From Geodermatophilus obscurus (GTDB lineage: Bacteria > Actinomycetota > Actinomycetes > Mycobacteriales > Geodermatophilaceae), in the NCBI RefSeq assembly GCF_900115395.1, contig NZ_FOWE01000002.1:469886-533885 (forward strand): a stretch of 64,000 nt of DNA, given 5' to 3'. The position numbers were made by a program, and so were the translations under genes. This document shows positions 43,703-54,087 of this stretch, in pieces. The notes below the pieces were generated by a model that had not been told where the DNA came from, searched no databases, and saw only the letters and a list, made by a program, of their open reading frames with translations. Every line of letters starts with the position of its first letter. The first letter of the stretch is position 1.

Positions 43703-43765
43703 AAAGGACCCCCTCGCCCCCCACGACGCGCTCCGCACGTCGCGGGGCCCTGCGAGGGGGTCGCC
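43703..43765 (+). repeat. Dispersed palindromic 3'-end repeat, copy A
   Basis: It begins one base after the mec stop. Perfect 11-bp arms GACCCCCTCGC (43707-43717) and GCGAGGGGGTC (43752-43762) enclose a 34-base loop with an inner CGACG/CGTCG pairing. Aligns with the copies at 3929, 31927 and 62457. It separates mec from cysO, so it may attenuate transcription between them. Confidence 0.65.
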
Positions 43766-43867
43766 GCGGGGACGGAATCCCCCGCGGCGGGCGGGCGTTG
43801 CCCGCATCGACACCCGCTCCCCGAGCGCTCCCGCACGTCCCCGTCCCCCCGAGGAGAACCGCACGCC

Positions 43868-44146
43868 ATGGCCATCGAGGTCCGGATCCCGACCATCCTG
43901 CGCACCCACACCGGCGGCAACAAGACCGTCGAGGGCAGCGGGGACACCCTGGCCGCCCTCGTCGACGACCTCGACGCCAAGCACCCGGGCCTCAAGGGCC
44001 GGCTGGTGACCGAGGAGGGCAAGCTGCACCGCTTCGTCAACGTCTACGTCAACGACGAGGACGTGCGGTTCACCGGCGCGCTGGACACGGCGGTCAAGGA
44101 CGGCGACTCGGTCACGATCCTCCCGGCGGTCGCCGGCGGCTGCTGA
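43868..44146 (+). CDS. cysO: Sulfur-carrier protein CysO (MoaD/ThiS family)
   Basis: 92 residues with the ubiquitin-like fold. IPTILRTHTGGNKTV near the start and LHRFVNVYVNDEDVRF in the middle are close to CysO of Mycobacterium tuberculosis. The C-terminus reads LPAVAGGC: one Cys follows the Gly-Gly that normally ends the carrier. The thiocarboxylate must form on the second Gly, so this Cys has to be removed first, most likely by Mec. GAGGAGA lies 9 bases before the ATG. Confidence 0.95.
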   Translation: MAIEVRIPTILRTHTGGNKTVEGSGDTLAALVDDLDAKHPGLKGRLVTEEGKLHRFVNVYVNDEDVRFTGALDTAVKDGDSVTILPAVAGGC

Positions 44147-45810
<1,664 letters not shown>

Positions 45811-45835
45811 TGGGACCCGTGCGGAGGACTGCGGC

Positions 45836-46573
45836 GTGAGGCTCACGGTTGTCGGCTGCTCGGGCAGCGGCCCGGGCCCCACCTCGGCGGCCTCCTGCTA
45901 CCTGGTCGAGCACGACGGCTTCCGGGTGCTGCTCGACCTCGGCAGCGGCGCGTTCGGCCCGCTCCAGGCGCTGACCGACCCCGCCACCATCGACGCCGTC
46001 TACCTCACCCACCTGCACGCCGACCACTGCCTCGACGTCGCCCCGATGGTGGTCTGGCACCGGTACTCGGGCCGCTCGTCCGGCCGCCGGGTCCCGCTGA
46101 TCGCCCCCGCCGGCGCCGACCGCCGGCTCGCCCAGGCCTACGACGCCGGCGGTGCCCCGCTGACCGACGTCTTCGACTTCGCCGTCACCCCGGTCTCGGC
46201 CGTGCTCGGGCCCTTCACGGTGCAGACGGCGCGCACGGCCCACCCGGTCGAGTGCCACGCCATCCGGCTCACCGCCCACGGCTCCTCCCTCGTCTACACC
46301 GGGGACACCGGCCCGAGCCAGGCCGTCGTCGACCTCGCGTACGGGGCGGACGTGCTGCTGGCCGAGGCGGCCGACCCCGAGCGCGCCGACCAGCCCCCGG
46401 ACCTGCACCTGACCGGCCGGCAGGCCGGTGAGGCCGCGGTCGCCGCGCGCGTGCGCCGGCTGCTGCTCACCCACGTCCCGGCCTGGGTCGACCCCGCCGC
46501 GCAGCTGACCGCCGCGCGGTCGGTCTTCCCGGCCGCCGAGCTGGCGCGGCCGGGGGCGACCTACCAGGTCTAG
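45836..46573 (+). CDS. MBL-fold phosphodiesterase, Rv1339-like
   Basis: 245 residues. The metal motif THLHADHCLD is near residue 59, with a later GDTGPS near 157 and a final LLLTHVPAW near 206. It looks like RNase Z-type MBL proteins. The same position in M. tuberculosis is held by Rv1339, reported as an unusual cAMP phosphodiesterase; that role here is inference from gene order. GTG start with GGAGG 9 bases upstream. Confidence 0.88.
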   Translation: MRLTVVGCSGSGPGPTSAASCYLVEHDGFRVLLDLGSGAFGPLQALTDPATIDAVYLTHLHADHCLDVAPMVVWHRYSGRSSGRRVPLIAPAGADRRLAQAYDAGGAPLTDVFDFAVTPVSAVLGPFTVQTARTAHPVECHAIRLTAHGSSLVYTGDTGPSQAVVDLAYGADVLLAEAADPERADQPPDLHLTGRQAGEAAVAARVRRLLLTHVPAWVDPAAQLTAARSVFPAAELARPGATYQV

Positions 46574-46612
46574 CCGCTTGCCGCGCCCGCCCGGGCAGGG
46601 CACGGTGGGCCG

Positions 46613-47566
46613 GTGGTCGACGACGAACGGGACGGCGTCCGGCTGACCAGCCTCGACGCGCCGCTGGGCGACGGGCTGGAGGTCACCAAGGGCGACCTGG
46701 TCGACCACCTCGACGCCTTCGCCGACCGCCTGGTCCCGCAACTGGCCGGCCGGCCGCTGTCGGTGAAGCGGGTGCGGCCGGGCCAGGAGCCGTTCATGCA
46801 GCGCAACGTCGCCAAGGGCGCGCCGGGGTGGGTGCGCACGGTGCCGGTCTGGTCGTTCGGCGCCCACCGCGAGGTGCACCAGGTGCTCTGCGACGACCGC
46901 CGCACGCTGCTGTGGCTGGCCAACCAGCGGGCGGTGGAGTTCCACGTCCCGTTCTTCGTCGCCGGCGCGGAGACCGAGCCCACCGGCATCGTCCTCGACC
47001 TCGACCCGCCGGAGGGCGCCGACTTCGACGTCGTCGTGCGGGCCGCGGAGCTCGTGCGGCGCGCGCTGGCCGACGCCGGGCTGGCCGGCGCGGTGAAGAC
47101 CAGCGGGTCCAAGGGCGTGCACGTCGTCGTCCCGGTGCGCGGCGTCGGGCCGGAGGACGCCGCCGCCGCGACCCGCGCGCTGGCCGCCCGCGCGGCCGCG
47201 CTCGACCCCGACGTGGCCACCACCGCCTACATCAAGGAGGACCGGCACGGCCGCGTCTTCCTCGACTCCACCCGCTCGGGCTCCTCGACGATCGTGGCGG
47301 CCTACAGCCCGCGGATCCGGCCGGGCCTGCCGGTGTCGGCCCCGGTCGCGTGGGAGGACCTGCCGTCGGTGCGGCCGGGCGACGTCACCGTGGCGACCGC
47401 GCCGGACCGGCTGGGCGACGGCGACCCGTGGACGGCGCTGCTCCCCGGCCCGCAGGAGCTGCCGGCCGACCTGGTCGCCGAGGGCCACACCATCCCGGTC
47501 GCCCGGGTGGCCGCGATGCACGAGGGCAAGCGGCGGGCACGGGCCCGGCGCGCCGCGGAGGGCTGA
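46613..47566 (+). CDS. Stand-alone LigD polymerase (PolDom) protein
   Basis: 317 residues of the archaeo-eukaryotic primase type. VKRVRPGQEPFMQRNV is near residue 52, the catalytic DLDPP near 126, KTSGSKGVHVVVP near 162 and IVAAYSPRIRPGLPVSAPV near 226. In full LigD this domain fills gaps in non-homologous end joining; here the ligase and nuclease domains and Ku are missing. GTG start. Gene is next to unrelated genes, so it may work with LigD parts encoded elsewhere. Confidence 0.9.
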   Translation: MVDDERDGVRLTSLDAPLGDGLEVTKGDLVDHLDAFADRLVPQLAGRPLSVKRVRPGQEPFMQRNVAKGAPGWVRTVPVWSFGAHREVHQVLCDDRRTLLWLANQRAVEFHVPFFVAGAETEPTGIVLDLDPPEGADFDVVVRAAELVRRALADAGLAGAVKTSGSKGVHVVVPVRGVGPEDAAAATRALAARAAALDPDVATTAYIKEDRHGRVFLDSTRSGSSTIVAAYSPRIRPGLPVSAPVAWEDLPSVRPGDVTVATAPDRLGDGDPWTALLPGPQELPADLVAEGHTIPVARVAAMHEGKRRARARRAAEG

Positions 47567-47667
47567 CCCACCGACGATCCGGCCGCCGGTGTCCACAACC
47601 GGCGCGGCCGTCCACCGCCCGCCGGACGCGGCAGCCGGCCGGTGCCCCCCGGCCGCAGGCTGCCGGC

Positions 47668-48147
47668 ATGACGACCGACCCGCAGACCACCGCCTGGCTG
47701 GACCAGGAGGACGCCCACCTCGCCGCGGTCATCCGCCGCACCCGCTTCGCCGTGCAGTACGTCGGCCCGGGCGACCTGCCCACCGAGCCCGCCTTCGGCT
47801 ACACGATCGGGCTCTTCGGCCTGGGGCACCCCGAGCTCGTGGTCGTCGGCCGCGGGTCGTCGGCCACGCACACCCTCCTCGACGCGGTCGCCGGCGAGGT
47901 CGTCGCCGGCCGCTCGGTGGTCCCCGGTGAGCTGCTCGAGGTGAGCCGGGAGGAGCTGGTCGCCGAGGAGTGCCCGAACCCCGGGGAGGTCCTGCTGAGC
48001 GCCAACCGGTGGTACCGGCGGCCGGCGGAGCACTCCGTGCCGGCGCTGCAGCTGACCTGGGCCGCACCGTCCGGGTGCTTCCCCTGGGACCCGGGCTGGG
48101 ACGGCGGGCGGCACGGGCAGCCGCGGCCGGGCACCTGGACGGCCTGA
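47668..48147 (+). CDS. DUF4262 protein
   Basis: 159 residues. It has FAVQYVGPG..PAFGYTIGLFGLGHPELVVVG near 28-60 and RWYRRPAEHSVPALQLTWAAP near 113, as is usual in DUF4262. Function unknown. ATG at 47668 preceded by CAGGCT 6 bases upstream, a weak -10-like hexamer; there is no ribosome-binding site. Confidence 0.85.
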   Translation: MTTDPQTTAWLDQEDAHLAAVIRRTRFAVQYVGPGDLPTEPAFGYTIGLFGLGHPELVVVGRGSSATHTLLDAVAGEVVAGRSVVPGELLEVSREELVAEECPNPGEVLLSANRWYRRPAEHSVPALQLTWAAPSGCFPWDPGWDGGRHGQPRPGTWTA

Positions 48148-48193
48148 GGACGTCCCCCGCACCGGCCGCGCCCGCGGCGGGCGTCCGCGCCCC

Positions 48194-48206
48194 TACGCTC
48201 GCCCCG
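48194..48206 (+). promoter_or_regulatory. -10 hexamer for probable leaderless regulator mRNA
   Basis: TACGCT (48194-48199) ends 6 bases before the GTG at 48206; there is no ribosome-binding site. Confidence 0.4.
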
Positions 48207-48796
48207 TGATCGCGCCGCGGGAGGAGGTCGTGCGCCGGGCGGCGCGCACCCTGCTCGACGGCGAGCGCCTCGACACCACCGTCCTCGCCGCGCAGCTCGG
48301 CATCTCGCGGGTGACGCTGTTCCGCCGGGTCGGTAACCGCGACGCCATCCTCGGCGAGGCCATGTGGTGGCTGGGTGAGCGCACGCTGCAGCGCGCGGTC
48401 CGGGCCCACGACGCCCGCCCGCAGGGTGCCGAGCCGGCGGGCCGGCTGCGCAGCCTGGCGATCGCCGAGGACTACCGCAACGCCCTGAGCACGGCGACGG
48501 CGCTGCGGCGCTTCCTCGACGACGAGCCCACCACCGCGCTGCGGGTCCTCACCGACCCGCGCGGCCGGGTGCAGCCGCGGCTCGTCGAGGCCTACACCCG
48601 GCTGTTCGAGCGCGACGTCGAGGAGCGCGGGCTCACCCCCGAGGTGCCTCTGCCGCTGCTCGCCCTCGCCGTCGTGCGGCTGGGGGAGTCGTTCCTCTAC
48701 TCCGACGTCATGGTCTCGCGCGACCCCGACCTCAAGGCCGCGACCACGGTCGTCGACGCGCTGGTCACCGGGGTGCTCGGCGTCCGGGGCGGCTGA
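48206..48796 (+). CDS. TetR-like transcriptional regulator (QsdR family)
   Basis: 196 residues. The N-terminal HTH is TTVLAAQLGISRVTLFRRVGNRDAIL near residues 24-49. The C-terminal ligand-binding domain has LRRFLDDEPTTALRVLTDP near 93 and a hydrophobic RLGESFLYSD near 165, typical of QsdR-type regulators. QsdR controls signal-lactone breakdown in Rhodococcus; the ligand here is unknown. Confidence 0.85.
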   Translation: MIAPREEVVRRAARTLLDGERLDTTVLAAQLGISRVTLFRRVGNRDAILGEAMWWLGERTLQRAVRAHDARPQGAEPAGRLRSLAIAEDYRNALSTATALRRFLDDEPTTALRVLTDPRGRVQPRLVEAYTRLFERDVEERGLTPEVPLPLLALAVVRLGESFLYSDVMVSRDPDLKAATTVVDALVTGVLGVRGG

Positions 48797-48817
48797 GCCC
48801 GGCCGATCCCGAGGTGC

Positions 48818-49306
48818 TCAGCCGATCCCGAGGTCGCGGCGCAGCTTGGCCACGTGCCCGGTGGCCTTGACGTTGTAGGCGGCCCGCTCGACCCGGCCCT
48901 CGGCGTCGATCACGAAGGTCGAGCGGATCACGCCCTGCACCTCCTTGCCGTACAGCTTCTTGGTGCCGTACGCGCCGTAGGCGGCCAGCACCTGCTTGTC
49001 GGGGTCGGAGACCAGGGTGATGCGGAGGTCCTCCTGCTCGCGGAAGCGCTGCAGCTTCTCCGGCGGGTCGGGGGAGATGCCGATGATGTCCAGCCCGGCC
49101 TCGGCCAGGTCGCCGGCCGCCGCGGTGAAGTCGACCGCCTGCGTCGTGCAGCCCGGCGTGAGGGCCGCCGGGTAGCAGTAGACGATCACCCGGCGGCCGC
49201 GGTGGTCGGCGAGCGAGACCGGCCGTCCGTCGGCGTCGGGGAGCGTGAAGTCCGGCGCCGGGTCACCGGGGGCCAAGCGGGCGGGGGCGGGGGCGGTCTC
49301 GCTCAT
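48818..49306 (-). CDS. bcp: Thiol peroxidase/peroxiredoxin of the Bcp/PrxQ family, one-Cys form
   Basis: 162 residues from ATG at 49306. The peroxidatic Cys is in [11 protein letters not shown] near residue 47. In two-Cys PrxQ the resolving Cys sits five residues later; here that place is Val, so the enzyme should work as a one-Cys type with an outside thiol. It reduces hydroperoxides in the cytoplasm. [19 protein letters not shown] near 96 is family-typical. Confidence 0.93.
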   Translation of the reverse strand: MSETAPAPARLAPGDPAPDFTLPDADGRPVSLADHRGRRVIVYCYPAALTPGCTTQAVDFTAAAGDLAEAGLDIIGISPDPPEKLQRFREQEDLRITLVSDPDKQVLAAYGAYGTKKLYGKEVQGVIRSTFVIDAEGRVERAAYNVKATGHVAKLRRDLGIG

Positions 49307-49354
49307 GTGCGGCATCCTGCCGTGCCCCACCGACCGTCCACAGCCAGGGGCGCG

Positions 49355-49759
49355 TCAGCCCCCGAGGAAGGACAGCCGCACGTGCCGCTGCGGGTTGTCG
49401 CCGTTGGTGTCGACCAGGCAGATGCGCTGCCAGGTGCCCAGCTGCAACCGTCCGTCGAGGACCGGGACCGTCGCGTGCGGCGGCACGAAGGCCGGCAGCA
49501 CGTGGTCCCGGCCGTGCCCGGGGCTGCCGTGCCGGTGCCGCCAGCGGTCGTCGCGGGGCAGCAGCTCGTCGAGCTGGGCGAGCAGGTCGTCGTCGCTGCC
49601 CGAGCCGGTCTCGATGATCGCCACGCCGGCCGTCGCGTGCGGGACGAACACCTGCAGCAGCCCGTCGCCCTGCCCGCGGACGAACTCCTCGCACTCCCCG
49701 GTCAGGTCGACCACCGCCGGCGCCCCGCCGGTCCGCACCGCCCGCAGCTCCGATCGCAC
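49355..49759 (-). CDS. YjbQ/UPF0047 family protein
   Basis: 134 residues from GTG at 49759. The family shows [18 protein letters not shown] near residue 35, [17 protein letters not shown] near 75 and [14 protein letters not shown] near 105, with conserved His residues. Some members have weak thiamine phosphate synthase activity; the true role is not known. Divergent from rph, with 61 bases between the start codons. Confidence 0.9.
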   Translation of the reverse strand: MRSELRAVRTGGAPAVVDLTGECEEFVRGQGDGLLQVFVPHATAGVAIIETGSGSDDDLLAQLDELLPRDDRWRHRHGSPGHGRDHVLPAFVPPHATVPVLDGRLQLGTWQRICLVDTNGDNPQRHVRLSFLGG

Positions 49760-49806
49760 GAGGGGGATGGTGGCATCTCGGCGGGAGGACGGCGCCCCGG
49801 CGTCGC

Positions 49807-49821
49807 TAGGGTCGGCGTCCG
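49807..49821 (+). promoter_or_regulatory. -10 hexamer for probable leaderless rph mRNA
   Basis: TAGGGT (49807-49812) ends 8 bases before the GTG of rph. No ribosome-binding site is present. Confidence 0.4.
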
Positions 49822-50558
49822 TGACCCGTCCCGACGGCCGCACGGCCGACCGGCTCCGCCCGGTGACCATCACCCGCCACTGGCTCGACCACGCCGAGGG
49901 CTCGGTGCTCGTCGAGTTCGGCCGCACCCGCGTGCTGTGCGCCGCCAGCGTCACCGAGGGCGTGCCCCGCTGGCGCAAGGGCTCGGGCCTGGGCTGGGTC
50001 ACCGCCGAGTACGCCATGCTGCCGCGCGCCACCCACACCCGCGGCGACCGCGAGTCGGTGCGCGGGAAGATCGGCGGCCGCACCCACGAGATCAGCCGGC
50101 TGATCGGCCGCTCGCTGCGGGCCGCCGTCGACCTCGGCGCGCTGGGGGAGAACAGCATCGCGATCGACTGCGACGTCCTCCAGGCCGACGGCGGCACCCG
50201 GACGGCGGCCATCACCGGCGCCTACGTCGCCCTCGCCGACGCCGTCACCTGGCTCGGCGACCGCAGGAAGCTCGCGAAGAAGCAGCCGCTGGTGCAGTCG
50301 GTGTCGGCCGTCAGCGTCGGCGTGGTCGACGGCGAGCCGCGCCTCGACCTCGCCTACGAGGAGGACGTGCGCGCCGGCACCGACATGAACGTCGTCTGCA
50401 CCGGCGACGGCGGCTTCGTCGAGGTGCAGGGCACCGCGGAGGGCGCGGTGTTCGACCGGGCCACCCTCGACGAGCTCCTCGACCTCGCCGTCGCCGGCTG
50501 CGCCGAGCTCACCCGCATCCAGCAGGAGGCGCTGCGGTCGGCGGGTGCGGCCCGATGA
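49821..50558 (+). CDS. rph: Ribonuclease PH
   Basis: 245 residues. Typical parts are [19 protein letters not shown] near 27, [19 protein letters not shown] near 57, [13 protein letters not shown] near 92, [19 protein letters not shown] near 115, and [21 protein letters not shown] near 189. It trims tRNA 3' ends by phosphorolysis. The stop overlaps the next ATG (ATGA), giving an rph-rdgB operon as in mycobacteria. Confidence 0.96.
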   Translation: MTRPDGRTADRLRPVTITRHWLDHAEGSVLVEFGRTRVLCAASVTEGVPRWRKGSGLGWVTAEYAMLPRATHTRGDRESVRGKIGGRTHEISRLIGRSLRAAVDLGALGENSIAIDCDVLQADGGTRTAAITGAYVALADAVTWLGDRRKLAKKQPLVQSVSAVSVGVVDGEPRLDLAYEEDVRAGTDMNVVCTGDGGFVEVQGTAEGAVFDRATLDELLDLAVAGCAELTRIQQEALRSAGAAR

Positions 50559-51163
50559 CCAGGCTGCTGCTCGCCACCCGCAACGCCGGCAAGCTCGCCG
50601 AGCTGCAGCGGCTGCTCGCCAGCGCGGTCCCCGGCGTCGAGGTCGTGGGGCTGCGCGACGTGCCCGGGTACCCCGAGGCGCCCGAGACCGGCGCCACCTT
50701 CGCCGAGAACGCGCTGCTCAAGGCCCGGGAGGCGGTCCACCACACCGGGCTGCCGGCCGTCGCCGACGACTCCGGCATCGCCGTCGACGCGCTCAACGGC
50801 ATGCCCGGGGTGCTGTCGGCGCGCTGGTCGGGCCGGCACGGCGACGACCCGGCCAACACCGCCCTGCTGCTGGCGCAGCTCGCCGACGTCCCCGACGAGC
50901 GGCGCGGCGCGGCCTTCGTCTGCGCGGCCGCGCTGGTCACCCCCGACGGCGCCGAGCACGTGCTCGAGCGGCAGTGGCGCGGCCGGGTGGTGCACGAGCC
51001 GCGCGGCGGCAACGGCTTCGGCTACGACCCGGTCTTCGTGCCCGACGGCCTGGAGGTCACCTCCGCCGAGCTCGAGCCCGCGGAGAAGGACGCCCGCAGC
51101 CACCGCGGTCAGGCCTTCGCCGCGCTGGTCCCCGAGATCGCCCGGACGCTCACCGGCGACTGA
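50555..51163 (+). CDS. rdgB: XTP/dITP diphosphatase (RdgB/HAM1)
   Basis: 202 residues. [13 protein letters not shown] near 4, [22 protein letters not shown] near 69 and [13 protein letters not shown] near 150 carry the substrate and metal ligands. It removes non-canonical purine nucleotides such as dITP and XTP. Translation is coupled to rph. Confidence 0.96.
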   Translation: MTRLLLATRNAGKLAELQRLLASAVPGVEVVGLRDVPGYPEAPETGATFAENALLKAREAVHHTGLPAVADDSGIAVDALNGMPGVLSARWSGRHGDDPANTALLLAQLADVPDERRGAAFVCAAALVTPDGAEHVLERQWRGRVVHEPRGGNGFGYDPVFVPDGLEVTSAELEPAEKDARSHRGQAFAALVPEIARTLTGD

Positions 51164-51264
51164 CCGCCGCGCCACGGTGGCGTCCCGACCGGGCCTGGTC
51201 CGGCTCCGCGCCGCGTAGGGTCTGCGCCCGCGACGGGCAGGGGCGCCCGCGGGGGAGGAGCGGG

Positions 51265-52344
51265 GTGGACCGGCGGGTGTGGATCTCGGCGCTGCGACCG
51301 GGGCCGGTCGGCTACCGGCGCTCCGAGGTGCTGCGGGCGGGGCTCGGCGCGCTGTTCGGCATCGCGCTGGCCGGGCTCACCGCGCAGGCGGTGCCGGGCG
51401 GTCCCGCGGCCCTGCCGTGGATCGTCGCGCCGATGGGTGCCACCGCCGTCCTGCTGTTCGCCGCGCCCGCCAGCCCGCTGGCCCAGCCGTGGCCGGTGCT
51501 CGCGGGCAACACGGTGTCCACGCTGGTGGGGGTCGCCGCCGGCAAGCTCCTCGACGACGTCACCCTGGCCGCCGCGGTCGCCGTCGGGGTCGCGATCCCG
51601 GTGATGATGGCGCTGCGGTGCGTGCACCCGCCCGGCGGCGCGTGCGCGCTGTTCGCCGCGGTCGGCGGGTCCGCGGTGGCCGAGCACGGCTGGGCGTTCG
51701 CGCTGTGGCCGGTCGGCGTCGACACCCTCGTGCTGCTGGTCGTCGCCGCACTGGTCAACAACCTCACCGGCCGGCCCTACCCGCACGTGCCCGAGCCGCC
51801 GCGGACCGGTGCCGAGCCGCCGCCCACGGAGCGGGTCGGGCTGCGGACCGAGGACGTCCGGGCCGCCATGGACCGGCTCGACCGCGGCCTCGACGTCATG
51901 CCCGGCGACGTCCTGGCGCTGGTCCGCGACGCCGAGGAGCACGCGCTCGACCGCAGGCTCGGCCGGCTGCGGGTCGGCGTGCTCATGGCCCGCGACGTCC
52001 GCACCGTGCAGCCGCAGGAGACGCTCTACCGCGCGCGGATGCTGATGAACCAGCACGCGGTCAAGGCGCTGCCGGTCGTCACCGACGACGCCCGCGTGGT
52101 CGGCATCGTCACGGTGCACGACCTGTTCAACCTCGACGTCGTGGCGCTGCGCCCGGTGGCGGACGTGATGAGCAGCCCGGTCACCACGGTCGGCGTCGAC
52201 ACGCCCGTGTCGGAGCTGGTGGGGCTCATGGCCGACCGCGGGCTGCGGCACCTGCCCGTCCTCGACGACGCCGGCCGGCTGGCGGGGATCGTCACCCGCG
52301 CCGAGCTCGTCGCCGTGCTGCACCGGGCGCTGGTCGGCTCCTGA
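51265..52344 (+). CDS. HPP-family membrane protein with two CBS domains
   Basis: 359 residues. Residues 1-170 have four or five membrane segments with the HPP motif CVHPPGGACAL near 118. A linker leads to two CBS domains (near 240-290 and 300-355) with LPVVTDDARVVGIVTVHDLF and LPVLDDAGRLAGIVTRAEL. HPP proteins have been linked to nitrite transport in some organisms; CBS pairs bind adenine nucleotides. GGAGGAG precedes the GTG. Confidence 0.9.
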   Translation: MDRRVWISALRPGPVGYRRSEVLRAGLGALFGIALAGLTAQAVPGGPAALPWIVAPMGATAVLLFAAPASPLAQPWPVLAGNTVSTLVGVAAGKLLDDVTLAAAVAVGVAIPVMMALRCVHPPGGACALFAAVGGSAVAEHGWAFALWPVGVDTLVLLVVAALVNNLTGRPYPHVPEPPRTGAEPPPTERVGLRTEDVRAAMDRLDRGLDVMPGDVLALVRDAEEHALDRRLGRLRVGVLMARDVRTVQPQETLYRARMLMNQHAVKALPVVTDDARVVGIVTVHDLFNLDVVALRPVADVMSSPVTTVGVDTPVSELVGLMADRGLRHLPVLDDAGRLAGIVTRAELVAVLHRALVGS

Positions 52345-52353
52345 GCCCGCCGG

Positions 52354-52965
52354 TCAGGCGACGGCCCGGCCCTCGTACAGCGACCCCAGCGAGCGGGGCC
52401 CGCCGGGCAGGTACCGGTGCGCGAGCCGGGTGACGGTCAACGGTGAGGCCGCCAGCAGCGCCTCGACGTCGTTGTCGAGCACGCAGCCGGCCACCGCCCG
52501 GTTGACCGGGTTGCCCAGCCGCTGCAGTCGGCGCACCCCCGGGTCGGGCGCCCGCCCGTGCTCGACGAGGCGCAGGACGCCGCCGGGGCGGAGCACGCGC
52601 GCCACCTCGGCCAGCGCGACGGCGGCGCCGGGGACGCCGCACAGCACCCAGGTGCACAGGGCGGCGTCGAAGCGGCCGTCGGGGAAGGGGAGCGCCCGGG
52701 CGTCGTCACCGGCGACGACGACGGCGACCGCCGAGGCCGCGCGGCGCGGCTCCGACAGCCGCAGCGCGCCGGCCGACGGCTCCACCGCCCACACGCCGGT
52801 GACCTCCGGAGGGAGGTGCGGCAGGTTGTGCCCCGAGCCGAAGCCGATCTCCAGGACGTCGCCGGCCAGGCCGGCGCAGACCCGCTCCCGGATGGCTCCG
52901 GTCACCCGTGGCCCGAGCGCGGTGTCGTGCAGGCGGGGACGCAGCCGCTCGGCGTAGAGACCCAT
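52354..52965 (-). CDS. Class I SAM-dependent methyltransferase (UbiE/COQ5-like)
   Basis: 203 residues. Motif I is DVLEIGFGSGHNLPHLP near residue 36; ALPFPDGRFDAALCTWVLCGV near 91 and VLRPGGVLRLVEHGRAP near 125 are typical. Close to a family of actinobacterial phospholipid or small-molecule methyltransferases. Substrate unknown. It ends 10 bases from the convergent HPP gene stop. Confidence 0.87.
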   Translation of the reverse strand: MGLYAERLRPRLHDTALGPRVTGAIRERVCAGLAGDVLEIGFGSGHNLPHLPPEVTGVWAVEPSAGALRLSEPRRAASAVAVVVAGDDARALPFPDGRFDAALCTWVLCGVPGAAVALAEVARVLRPGGVLRLVEHGRAPDPGVRRLQRLGNPVNRAVAGCVLDNDVEALLAASPLTVTRLAHRYLPGGPRSLGSLYEGRAVA

Positions 52966-53016
52966 CGCGCCAGGCTCGTCCGTGCCGGCGGAGGGGGCAA
53001 GGCCCCGGGGCGGGTC

Positions 53017-53880
53017 TCAGCCGGCGGGTGTCGCGCCGCTGCCGGTGCCCGAGCCGTCCTGCGGGGCGGGCGCCGACGGCTCCGCGGGTGCGCTCTCCCC
53101 GCTGTCGCCGGAGCCGCTGTCGTCGGAGCCGGTGTCCCCGGAGCCGGTGTCCTCGGACCCGTCGCCCTCCGCGGGCGTGTCCGTGGCCGGCGCGTCGGTC
53201 TGCGGGGCCTCCGGGTCGGGGGCGTCCGTGCCGTCGTCCCCGGGTGTGCCCGTGGCCGGGGCCTCGGTCTCCGGGGCGTCGGTCTGCGGGGCGTCGGTCG
53301 TCGGGGTGGCCGGGCCGGTGTCCGACGGCGGCACGTCGCTGCCGGACGAGGCGGTCGACAGCTCGCCGATCGTCGTGGACGACGACGGCTGGTCGGTCCC
53401 GCCGACCAGCGCCGAGACCGGCTTCTGGCCGACCAGCTCGATCCCGGTGACGATCGCCATCGCCACGGCGAAGACCGCGGCGGCGTACGCGGCCAGGCGC
53501 GGCCAGCGGACGCGCTGCCACCAGGTGGCGGCGGGGCGCGGGTCACGGCGCGGGTCACGGCGCGGGTCGAGGTGGGCGGGCAGCACGCGGGTGGCGGTGT
53601 CCTCGGCCGGTGGCGCGGCCGGCGTCTCGCGCGTGCGCCGCAGCCGCTCGGTGGTCCGGTTGAGGGAGGCGCTGTAGAGGGCCGACCCGACGGTGCTGAC
53701 CACGCTGACGAGGGCCGCGCCGATGACGGTCCCGGCGACCCCGAAGAAGGAGGCGGCCACCGCGGCGGACACCGCGGCGAGGGCACCGGCCACCACCTGG
53801 GTGACCGAGAGGGTGGTGCGCGGCGGCTTCTCCGCGGCCTGGTCGGGACGTGCGTCGATCTCGGTGCGGGGGGAGGTCAT
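53017..53880 (-). CDS. Membrane protein with an acidic, Thr/Pro-rich exported tail
   Basis: 287 residues from ATG at 53880. Two hydrophobic regions are seen: VVAGALAAVSAAVAASFFGVAG (near 29-50, with more Ala/Val up to 75) and LAAYAAAVFAVAMAIVTGIEL (near 130-150). The last 120 residues are low complexity, with repeats such as TDAPQTDAPETEAP and strings of Gly-Ser-Asp. No named family. The tail probably sits outside the membrane and may reach into the cell wall. It lies 51 bases beyond the methyltransferase on the same strand. Confidence 0.7.
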   Translation of the reverse strand: MTSPRTEIDARPDQAAEKPPRTTLSVTQVVAGALAAVSAAVAASFFGVAGTVIGAALVSVVSTVGSALYSASLNRTTERLRRTRETPAAPPAEDTATRVLPAHLDPRRDPRRDPRPAATWWQRVRWPRLAAYAAAVFAVAMAIVTGIELVGQKPVSALVGGTDQPSSSTTIGELSTASSGSDVPPSDTGPATPTTDAPQTDAPETEAPATGTPGDDGTDAPDPEAPQTDAPATDTPAEGDGSEDTGSGDTGSDDSGSGDSGESAPAEPSAPAPQDGSGTGSGATPAG

Positions 53881-54087
53881 GGGCTCCGACGGGGTCGTGT
53901 TCGTGCGGGAAGAGGGGCCGGCCCGGCGACCTCGTCGTACGACCGGGCGGCCGTCCCGACGGTACGTGGCCCGGCGGGCCCGTGCAGCCGGCGCGGCCCG
54001 GTCCGGCGCGCCGACCTGCACGGAGGGGGTCGGTGTGATCTGCACGGCGTGGACCGGCTCCCGGCTGGGCACCCCAGCGGTGTGCGC

